The position numbers and the translations under genes are program-made. The notes beneath the pieces were generated by a model. It worked only from the letters and a program-made list of their open reading frames with translations. It was not told the origin of the DNA and did no database searches. Positions 5,508-10,969 of a stretch of 10,969 bases of DNA are shown in pieces; position 1 is the stretch's first letter, and every line of letters begins with the position of its first letter. This DNA comes from Candidatus Caccocola faecipullorum (lineage in GTDB: Bacteria; Synergistota; Synergistia; Synergistales; Synergistaceae): NCBI GenBank assembly GCA_018716365.1, contig DVKA01000043.1, forward strand, positions 1-10,969, read 5' to 3'.

Positions 5508-6947
5508 TCACCTAGTCTCCAGCTTCGTACCGGCGAAGTAATATTCAAGCATCCTCTTGTAGTCCCATCCGGCTTCCGCGAGAGCTTTCGCCGTCCACTG
5601 CGGGAAACCGACGCCGTGGCCGTATCCCCTGCCGTACATCACGACAGTCTTAGCCGATGTACCGTCCATAGAGAGGGCGGACGCCGAAGTTTCCGTAACG
5701 GTGACTGTGGCCGCAGTTTTCGCGGGTTTCGGAGACGAGGCTTTGGCAGGCTGAGTTTTCATCTTTGCCATGCGCGCAAGCCCCTCCGCTACGTACTCGG
5801 GGTATTTTGTATCGTTGCCTATCATTGATAGAAGCTCTCTCATCGTGAAAACGTTGTTCTTCGCCATCCAGTAGAGCTTGTCGGCATCGCTTTCAGGCAT
5901 TCCTGCGATTTGCGTGTTTTGGGCAGGCGAGGCGTTCTGTTTTGGAATCTGCACGACGTTCGCCGCAGGCTTGACGACGGATTCGGTGCTGACTTTGTAT
6001 GCGCTCTGGCGGTTGAATTCAAAGAGCGTGCTCTTGACGACCGACGCGCCTACCGCGTTGCGGAATTTGTCGCCGCTGATTATTTTCGTACCAGCGCTGC
6101 CTTTCAGCTCTATCTGCTCGATTCTGCCGCTTTTATCGCGTTTGTATGGGCGCAGCGATTTCAGCGTGCCGACGCCTACGCCGGCCGCATTGAGCTTGCT
6201 GCCTACCTGCGCCATCGTAAGCTGCGTCTTCCAAGTTTTGTTCGGGCTGCCGCTGGGCACAGGGTCGGCCTTCGGCTTGAGGTATGGAATGGCGCCGCCC
6301 CATACGGCCTCAGAACTCGTAGTCATGCCGCCGCTGTCGCTGAAGAAGAACGTCTGCGCAGCAGCGCCGCCATATGTGAGTATCTGGCCTTTCGTCTCGT
6401 TGACGGCCTGCGTTATATTGGGCGATTCATCGGCCGTGCCGCGGTAGACTTGACAGTGCGTTTCGTCGCAGAGGTCGTAGTTCCCGTGGCGCTTTCCAGC
6501 GAGCGTGTAAGTGCGCGCCAGCACCGCTTGTGCTTTGAGCGCCTCCTTGGGCCACGTGGGACTCATTTCAGATTTGAGCACGCCTTTGAGATATTCCTCA
6601 ACGTCCACTTTGTTGACTAAGTTCAGGCCGTTCGAATTTTTTTCGATCACAAGCGAGCCTTTGTACTTTACACCGTCCACAATGACGCCAGACGCGCTTT
6701 TCATCGTTACGGGCAGTTTGTAAGTAACTTTTCCGGCTTTCATCGCCCCGTTTGAATAGGAGGCCTTGAAGGTCCCGTTAAACGGTTTCGTGTACATTCC
6801 GCGCGCGTCTGTGAGTACGACGCTCTGTCCGCCAATTGACGCCTGCGTCACGCGCTGTTTTAACAGCACCGTAATTTCGCGCGCCGATGCCGGAAGGCTC
6901 CAAATGAAGACGGATATTACCGCCGCCGCTAAAATATGTTTTTTCAT
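5508..6947 (-). CDS. SpoIID/LytB domain protein (secreted peptidoglycan-active protein) with a large insertion
   Basis: A 479-residue exported protein. Residues 1-22 are a signal peptide (MKKH, hydrophobic core, ASA before Arg23). The SpoIID/LytB domain is seen in VDVEEYLKGVLKSEMSP (114-130; Glu127 is the likely catalytic Glu by analogy with the SpoIID lytic transglycosylase), WPKEALKAQAVLARTYTL (132-149), the LCDETHCQVY pair of cysteines (159-168), FFFSDSGG (200-207), and C-terminal GRGYGHGVGFPQW (439-451). Between about 316 and 432 the domain is interrupted by a Pro/Ala/Lys/Thr-rich stretch containing a possible helical patch (SDADKLYWMAKNNVF). SpoIID acts in spore engulfment in Bacillus and Clostridium, but relatives occur in non-sporulating bacteria, so the name does not prove sporulation; wall trimming or amidase activation is equally possible. 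It starts four bases after the DUF2905 stop, with AGGTGG upstream. Confidence 0.9.
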   Translation of the reverse strand: MKKHILAAAVISVFIWSLPASAREITVLLKQRVTQASIGGQSVVLTDARGMYTKPFNGTFKASYSNGAMKAGKVTYKLPVTMKSASGVIVDGVKYKGSLVIEKNSNGLNLVNKVDVEEYLKGVLKSEMSPTWPKEALKAQAVLARTYTLAGKRHGNYDLCDETHCQVYRGTADESPNITQAVNETKGQILTYGGAAAQTFFFSDSGGMTTSSEAVWGGAIPYLKPKADPVPSGSPNKTWKTQLTMAQVGSKLNAAGVGVGTLKSLRPYKRDKSGRIEQIELKGSAGTKIISGDKFRNAVGASVVKSTLFEFNRQSAYKVSTESVVKPAANVVQIPKQNASPAQNTQIAGMPESDADKLYWMAKNNVFTMRELLSMIGNDTKYPEYVAEGLARMAKMKTQPAKASSPKPAKTAATVTVTETSASALSMDGTSAKTVVMYGRGYGHGVGFPQWTAKALAEAGWDYKRMLEYYFAGTKLETR

Positions 6948-6951
6948 TGTT

Positions 6952-7173
6952 TTATTTCCACCTGGAGAAAATATTGAAAATTATCGAAAGTACGACGCTG
7001 ACGACGAGCATCGTCCCGAACGGGGCGAAGACGGTCAGGTTCTTTTTCTGATATGTGATGTCGCCGGGAAGTTTTCCAAAAGGTATGTTGAGCTTGCCGG
7101 CTAAGACGAGGACGACGCCGATCGCGACAAGCAGCAGCCCCATGCCTATAAGCGCTTTGCCGAGCTGGTTCAT
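6952..7173 (-). CDS. DUF2905 family small membrane protein
   Basis: A 73-residue protein with two predicted membrane helices (about 7-25 and 50-68) joined by a short loop containing the family hallmark GKLPGDI (residues 33-39) and a basic YQKKN stretch. This matches the DUF2905 family, whose function is unknown. Its ATG overlaps the ruvB stop in an ATGA arrangement, and AGGAGG seven bases upstream lies within ruvB, so translation is likely coupled. Position between ruvB and a SpoIID-like gene is, from memory, recurrent in Clostridia-like genomes; a role at the envelope is a guess from the helices only. Confidence 0.88.
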   Translation of the reverse strand: MNQLGKALIGMGLLLVAIGVVLVLAGKLNIPFGKLPGDITYQKKNLTVFAPFGTMLVVSVVLSIIFNIFSRWK

Positions 7174-8237
7174 TGTTCATCCTCCTGTGTGAAGAGGCTC
7201 TGCTGGTTCTGTTGATATTGCATGAAATGCTGCGAAACGGGGATGCCTAGGTAATCCCACGTGTTGCGAGTAGCGCGCCGTCCTCGCGGCGTACGTTCCA
7301 GCAGCCCTTTCTGAATCAGGTACGGCTCGTAGATGTCTTCTATCGTCTGCGCATCTTCGTTGAGGGCGGCGGCTAGCGTCGAAAGGCCGACGGGGCCTCC
7401 GTCGAAGAGTTCTATCAGTGCGCGCAGGAATTTGCGGTCGCCGTCGTCGAGCCCCTGCGGGTCTACTCCGAGCATGTCGAGCGCGTAGCGCGCAAGGTCG
7501 CGCTCCACCTGCGGGACGCGCTTGACCTCCGCGACGTCTCGAACGCGGCGCAGAAGGCGCAGAGCGACGCGTGGTGTCCCTCGCGAACGCAGCCCTATCT
7601 CTTCCGCCGCCTCGTCTAAAATTTTCAGGCCGAGCACTCCAGCGCCGCGCTTGACTATCGCGGTCAGCTCCTCCGGCGAATATAGATGAAGCTGCTCAAC
7701 TATGCCGAAGCGCGCGCGCAGCGGCGAAGTAAGCAGGCCGAGGCGCGTCGTAGCGCCTATGAGAGTGAACTTCGGCAGCGCGAGGCGGATGCTGCGCGCA
7801 AGCGGCCCCTTGCCGACGACTATCGAAAGTGAGAAATCCTCCATCGCTGGATAAAGTATCTCCTCGATGTTCGCGGACATCCTGTGTATCTCGTCTATGA
7901 ACAGAACGTCGTTCGGCTGTATGTTTGATAAAATCGCGGCGAGGTCTCCCGCGCGTTCGAGCGCCGGCCCGGTAGTGACGCGGAGGTTGCCCTTCATTTC
8001 TTTGGCGATTATCCCCGCGAGCGTCGTTTTGCCGAGGCCTGGCGGCCCGTAGAAGAGCGTGTGGTCGAGCGGCTCTTCTCGCTGGAGCGACGCCGTCATG
8101 AAAATAGTCAGCTTGTCCTTGAGCGCGCTCTGTCCGATAAAGTCGTTCAGCGCCTGCGGGCGGAGGGTGTAAATCTCGTCCTCCTTCTCGCGGCGCATCG
8201 TTTCTATCAGTTTATGAGAACGTTCGTTGTCTTCCAT
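7170..8237 (-). CDS. ruvB: Holliday junction branch migration ATPase RuvB
   Basis: The hexameric AAA+ motor that, with RuvA, pulls DNA through Holliday junctions during recombination and fork repair. It is 355 residues, as expected. Seen: [12 protein letters not shown] near the N terminus, Walker [10 protein letters not shown] (64-72), Walker B LFIDEIH (112-118), sensor GATTR (161-165), the SPLRARFG segment carrying the arginine finger (about 174), and a C-terminal winged-helix segment containing RTPRGRRAT. The start ATG at 8237 has GAGGTG five bases upstream, and 12 bases separate it from the ruvA stop. The N-terminal extension before LRPQ is charged and fairly long but within family range. 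Confidence 0.98.
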   Translation of the reverse strand: MEDNERSHKLIETMRREKEDEIYTLRPQALNDFIGQSALKDKLTIFMTASLQREEPLDHTLFYGPPGLGKTTLAGIIAKEMKGNLRVTTGPALERAGDLAAILSNIQPNDVLFIDEIHRMSANIEEILYPAMEDFSLSIVVGKGPLARSIRLALPKFTLIGATTRLGLLTSPLRARFGIVEQLHLYSPEELTAIVKRGAGVLGLKILDEAAEEIGLRSRGTPRVALRLLRRVRDVAEVKRVPQVERDLARYALDMLGVDPQGLDDGDRKFLRALIELFDGGPVGLSTLAAALNEDAQTIEDIYEPYLIQKGLLERTPRGRRATRNTWDYLGIPVSQHFMQYQQNQQSLFTQEDEQ

Positions 8238-8249
8238 TTAAACACCTCG

Positions 8250-8852
8250 CTACCTGCGCTGGAGGATGCCGAGCGCGGCCTTCAGCAGGCTCTCTTCCGT
8301 CCACGACGCGTCGTCGTCGGCCTGCGCCTTCGCCGTAGCTATCGCGCGCGCGCATTCGCCGTGTGAGAAGCCCAGCCCGGCGAGCGCCTCCGCAACGAAG
8401 GAATCGAATGATGAAGCCGCGCCGCCGGAAATTTCCGCGCCGACCGAAGCGAATTCCTTCTCAACCTTGCTCTTGAGCTCGAAGCAGATGCGTTCCGCGC
8501 GCTTCGCGCCGAGCCCCGGAACGGAAAGCGCTGAGACGTTTCCCGCCTTTATCGCCTCGACTATGCGCGCCATGTCGAGGTAGCGCATCAGCATAATCGC
8601 CAGCTTTCCGCCTATCGTCTTGACGTGAAGCAGCTCCATGAAGAAATCCCGCTCCGTCTCGTTTGCAAAGCCGAACATAGCTATGCCCGCGTCGCTCACC
8701 TGCATATAGGTGCGGCATTTTATCTCTTCGCCGACGACTGCGGAGGCGAGAAGCGCCTTCGTCGGGTAGACTTCGACGCCGAAGCCGGAAACGTCGATTA
8801 TTATGCTTTCTTTTGAAATTTCGGCGAGCGTGCCTCTGAGGAAATTTATCAT
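8250..8852 (-). CDS. ruvA: Holliday junction DNA-binding protein RuvA
   Basis: Tetrameric junction-binding partner of RuvB. It is 200 residues, typical. Seen: the N-terminal OB-fold (MINFLRGTLAEI, then IIIDVSGFGVEVY), two helix-hairpin-helix motifs (VKTIGGKLAI, 77-86, and VPGLGAKRAERI, 111-122) and a C-terminal domain (about 150-200, ending KAALGIL) that contacts RuvB. The linker between them is Ala/Gly/Ser-rich, as usual. The ATG at 8852 follows the ruvC stop by three bases. Its RBS is weak (AAGGG about ten bases upstream, inside ruvC), suggesting coupling to ruvC translation. Confidence 0.97.
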   Translation of the reverse strand: MINFLRGTLAEISKESIIIDVSGFGVEVYPTKALLASAVVGEEIKCRTYMQVSDAGIAMFGFANETERDFFMELLHVKTIGGKLAIMLMRYLDMARIVEAIKAGNVSALSVPGLGAKRAERICFELKSKVEKEFASVGAEISGGAASSFDSFVAEALAGLGFSHGECARAIATAKAQADDDASWTEESLLKAALGILQRR

Positions 8853-8855
8853 AGC

Positions 8856-9377
8856 TTAATAGCCCTTCATAATATTTCTGTCGTAGGTGTGGACTGCGAG
8901 GCCGGCTATCGCTATCGCGAGCGCGTCCGCCGCGTCGTCCGGGCTGGGATTTTTCGCCAAGCCGAGCATGTGCGCGACCATCCCCTGCACCTGTCCCTTT
9001 TCCGCGCCGCCGTAGCCGCAGACAGCGAGCTTGACCTCGTTCGGCTTTATCTCGTACGGCTCGAAGCCGAGCTGCGCCGCGAGGAGCAGCACGACGCCGC
9101 GCGCCTGCCACACCATTTCCGCCGTCGTCGTGTTTCTGCCGAAGAAGAGCTTCTCCACCGCTACCATATCCGGCGGGAATTCCTCGGTCTTCTTTTTCAG
9201 CTCAAAATAGAGCATCGCAAGGCGCTGCGCTAGCGAAAGGTCGGGAGGCGTCTTTATCACGCCGTAGGTCTCGCAGCGCAGCGCGTTCCCATACTGCGAA
9301 ACGACCCCGTAGCCCAGCGTACCGAGCCCGGGGTCTATTCCTAAAGCGCGAATGCCGCCCTCTTCGCTATTCTTCAA
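8856..9377 (-). CDS. ruvC: Crossover junction endodeoxyribonuclease RuvC
   Basis: Dimeric nuclease that resolves Holliday junctions by symmetric nicking with bound Mg2+. From the TTG used here the protein is 173 residues. The four acidic catalytic residues are visible: Asp15 (GIDPG), Glu75 (VEKLFFG), Asp148 and Asp151 (DDAADALAIA), plus the RNTTTAEMVWQARGV segment. The start is uncertain. The conserved family N terminus (M-R-A-L-G-I-D-P-G) aligns with an ATT codon at 9353, preceded by GAGG five bases upstream, which would give 165 residues. The in-frame TTG at 9377 has GGAG only one base upstream. The nearest in-frame ATG, 9464, lies deep in yebC. With the TTG, ruvC overlaps the end of yebC by 11 bases; with ATT there is no overlap. 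Confidence 0.95.
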   Translation of the reverse strand: MKNSEEGGIRALGIDPGLGTLGYGVVSQYGNALRCETYGVIKTPPDLSLAQRLAMLYFELKKKTEEFPPDMVAVEKLFFGRNTTTAEMVWQARGVVLLLAAQLGFEPYEIKPNEVKLAVCGYGGAEKGQVQGMVAHMLGLAKNPSPDDAADALAIAIAGLAVHTYDRNIMKGY

Positions 9378-10116
9378 TCTCCGCAAGTATCTCTTCGGGG
9401 ATGTCGAAATTCGAGTAGACGGCCTGAACGTCGTCGTGGTCTTCGAAGCGCTCGACCATTGCAAGAAGCTTCTGAGCGTCGGCTTTGTTGGTGATCGAGA
9501 CGGTGTTCTTCGGGATCATCTGAATTTCCATCGTATCGACGTTGTAGCCGTCGTTCTTCAGAGCTTCGCCTACCTGCGAAAGGACCGAGGGGTCGCAGGT
9601 GATTTCGAATCCGCCGTCCTCGGCTTCGAGGTCGTCAGCCCCTGCGTCGATGGCCGCCATCATAAGCGCGTCCTCGTCGATGCCTTCGCCGGTTACTTCG
9701 ATTACGCCCTTGCGGTCGAAGTTCCACGCAACGCAGCCCATTTCTCCGATGGCTCCGCCCGTTTTCGTGAAGAGCGAACGCATCTCCGGCGCGGTGCGGT
9801 TGCGGTTGTCGGTCATGACCTCGACCATGACGGCGACTCCGTTCGGCCCGTATCCTTCGTAAAGGACGACCTCCATCTCGCCGCCGAGCTCGCCCGTGCC
9901 GCGCTTGATTCCGCGCTCGATGTTGTCAACGGGGACGTTGCCCGCGCGCGCCCTGTCTATCGCGACCTTGAGACGGAAGTTCGAGTTCGGGTCTCCGCCG
10001 CCGGCCTTCGCCGCAGCTATTACGTCCTTTATAAGTTTCTGGAAGGCTACGCCTTTCTTTGCGTCCTGCGCCGCTTTGCGGTGTTTAATACCCGCCCAAT
10101 GTGAATGTCCTGACAA
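9367..10116 (-). CDS. yebC: YebC/PmpR family protein (TACO1-type)
   Basis: A 249-residue cytoplasmic protein of the YebC family, long labelled a transcriptional regulator. Related proteins, including mitochondrial TACO1, act in translation of difficult (for example proline-rich) stretches, so which role applies here is open. Seen: the signature N terminus SGHSHWAGIKHRKAAQDAKKG, the middle YEGYGPNGVAVMVEVMTDNRNRTA, and the acidic C-terminal part ending in NFDIPEEIL. The start is a TTG, giving M-S-G-H-S, exactly where the family begins, with GAGGTG six bases upstream. A GTG at 10125 lies inside that RBS and is unlikely. It follows nadE after 37 bases and precedes ruvC, a frequent arrangement. 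Confidence 0.96.
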   Translation of the reverse strand: MSGHSHWAGIKHRKAAQDAKKGVAFQKLIKDVIAAAKAGGGDPNSNFRLKVAIDRARAGNVPVDNIERGIKRGTGELGGEMEVVLYEGYGPNGVAVMVEVMTDNRNRTAPEMRSLFTKTGGAIGEMGCVAWNFDRKGVIEVTGEGIDEDALMMAAIDAGADDLEAEDGGFEITCDPSVLSQVGEALKNDGYNVDTMEIQMIPKNTVSITNKADAQKLLAMVERFEDHDDVQAVYSNFDIPEEILAEIEE

Positions 10117-10122
10117 GAAAAT

Positions 10123-10128
10123 CACCTC
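10123..10128 (-). promoter_or_regulatory. Ribosome binding site deciding the yebC TTG start
   Basis: GAGGTG on the minus strand, six bases before the TTG at 10116. The GTG within this site is in frame, but the spacing and the family N terminus favour the TTG. Confidence 0.75.
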
Positions 10129-10153
10129 ATAGATATATTTAAAATTTTTGAAC

Positions 10154-10903
10154 TTACAGATTGTCGGGCAGCTTTGCCATCGGCGGGAAGAGACGCTTGT
10201 GCGCCGAACGTTTGTTCGCGCGTTCTATCTTCTCCTTCGCCGCCGCCGTCGCCTCGCCTGTGGCGATATAGGCGTCGAGTTCTTTGTAGGTAAGGCCCAT
10301 TTCGGCTTCGTCGGTCTGCCCTTCCCACAGCGCCGCGGTCGGAGGACGGTCTATTATCTCGCGCGGTACGCCGAGATATTCCGCGACGGCCCAGACCTCG
10401 CCCTTGAGCAGATCCGCGAGCGGCAGAAGGTCCACGCCGGAGTCGCCGTACTTCGTGAAGTACCCCATCGTTATTTCGTCCTTGTTGCCGCCGCCGCAGA
10501 CGAGGGCCCCCTGCTGCTGCGCTATCGCGTAAAGCGCCGTCATGCGCAGGCGCGGCTTGATGTTCGCCGCCGCCAGTCCGTCGGGCTTCACGCCGCCAGC
10601 CTCAAGCGCCGCAACCTCCGCGTCGTAAACGGCGGAAAGGTCGACCTTAGCCCGTTTTATCTTAATAGCGTCCGCGAGCAGAGCCGCGTACTCCTCGTCG
10701 ATCGGCATACTGTGGCACGGCATCATTACGCCCGTCACATTCTCAGGGCCGAGCGCCTTAGCGAGCAGCGCGGCGAGAAGCGCCGAGTCGATGCCTCCGC
10801 TTATGCCGAGCACCGCGCGCGAAGCGCCGGCCTCGGTAAATTTCTCTTTTATCCAACTTTCAAGATAAGCGGCTATTTTCTCAGGATCGCGGTATATCGA
10901 CAT
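10154..10903 (-). CDS. nadE: NH3-dependent NAD(+) synthetase NadE
   Basis: Catalyses the last step of NAD+ synthesis, ATP-dependent amidation of nicotinic acid adenine dinucleotide. At 249 residues it is the short form lacking a glutaminase domain, so it should use free ammonia. Seen: the PP-loop SGGIDS (35-40), MPCHSMPIDEEYAALLA (61-77), KPRLRMTALYAIAQ (117-129), NKDE followed by GYFTKYGDSGVDLLPLADLLKGEV (140-170), and C-terminal KRSAHKRLFPP (231-241), all typical of NadE. The ATG at 10903 has GAGGGG eight bases upstream; a TTG at 10933 would add ten residues but lies before that RBS. It is the first gene of the operon in view. Confidence 0.97.
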   Translation of the reverse strand: MSIYRDPEKIAAYLESWIKEKFTEAGASRAVLGISGGIDSALLAALLAKALGPENVTGVMMPCHSMPIDEEYAALLADAIKIKRAKVDLSAVYDAEVAALEAGGVKPDGLAAANIKPRLRMTALYAIAQQQGALVCGGGNKDEITMGYFTKYGDSGVDLLPLADLLKGEVWAVAEYLGVPREIIDRPPTAALWEGQTDEAEMGLTYKELDAYIATGEATAAAKEKIERANKRSAHKRLFPPMAKLPDNL

Positions 10904-10911
10904 AATGCAGG

Positions 10912-10917
10912 CCCCTC
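10912..10917 (-). promoter_or_regulatory. Ribosome binding site deciding the nadE start
   Basis: GAGGGG on the minus strand, eight bases before the ATG at 10903; it argues against the in-frame TTG at 10933. Confidence 0.65.
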
Positions 10918-10949
10918 TTTCAAGCGCGTCCAACTTTTTCGCAAACTAC

Positions 10950-10955
10950 ATTTTA
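10950..10955 (-). promoter_or_regulatory. Possible -10 box of the nadE operon promoter (its -35 lies outside the window)
   Basis: TAAAAT on the minus strand (5 of 6 matches to TATAAT) in an AT-rich stretch 46 bases upstream of the nadE start. A -35 box at normal spacing would lie just beyond the right edge, so only half of the signal can be judged. The predicted start is near 10943. Confidence 0.4.
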
Positions 10956-10969
10956 ACACAAATGCTTTT

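Noticed and set aside
4583..5515. Long plus-strand open frame (310 codons) antisense to queA
   Set aside because: Arg-, Val- and Ala-rich translation with no recognisable motif, lying exactly opposite a certain queA; this is the mirror-frame effect of GC-rich codon use.
5910..6620. Plus-strand open frame of 236 codons inside the SpoIID-like gene
   Set aside because: Arg-rich low-information translation, opposite a gene with a clear signal peptide and family motifs.
5508..6947. SpoIID-like gene as evidence of a spore former
   Set aside because: SpoIID/LytB domains occur in non-sporulating bacteria, and no other sporulation gene is in the window.
9352..10104. Plus-strand open frame of 250 codons antisense to yebC
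   Set aside because: Same mirror-frame effect; yebC on the other strand is unmistakable, and this frame has no family features.

Overview
The window looks like a stretch of bacterial chromosome of fairly high GC content, and all supported genes lie on the minus strand (transcribed from high to low coordinates). Gene content and order (nadE, yebC, ruvC, ruvA, ruvB, a DUF2905 gene, a SpoIID/LytB gene, queA) resemble blocks I know from Clostridia-like and Synergistota genomes. I lean towards a Synergistota-type or high-GC anaerobe, but nothing here fixes the lineage.

Region 10955-4136 is a tightly packed nine-gene housekeeping block: nadE (NAD synthesis), yebC, ruvC-ruvA-ruvB (Holliday-junction processing), a small DUF2905 membrane protein, a secreted SpoIID/LytB-like wall protein, queA (queuosine tRNA modification) and a small glutaredoxin-like protein. 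Gaps run from overlaps to 37 bases, several RBSs sit inside the preceding gene, and the first intrinsic terminator follows the glutaredoxin-like gene (4136-4166). It is very probably one operon, with a partial promoter at the right edge of the window.

Region 4116-1 is an accessory, redox-flavoured tandem: a LysR-type regulator (LTTR), a short-chain dehydrogenase (SDR) gene broken by one in-frame TAG, a small flavodoxin, and a MATE-family exporter cut by the left edge. Terminators follow the LysR and flavodoxin genes, and the SDR, flavodoxin and MATE genes each have a plausible sigma-70-type promoter.

The most interesting signal is a pair of 15-base, AT-rich, T-N11-A elements (13 of 16 bases shared when the flanking C is included). 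They lie upstream of the SDR promoter (3145-3159) and the flavodoxin promoter (2131-2145), and their distances to the -35 boxes differ by 10 bp. They look like binding sites of the adjacent LysR protein, making SDR plus flavodoxin a candidate local regulon. Other points are the SDR amber codon beside the expected catalytic Ser, the lack of a normal start codon at the conserved N terminus of RuvC (an ATT sits exactly there), and a roughly 115-residue low-complexity insertion in the SpoIID-like protein. I saw no RNA genes, CRISPR array, insertion sequence or phage genes, and no clearly undescribed system.
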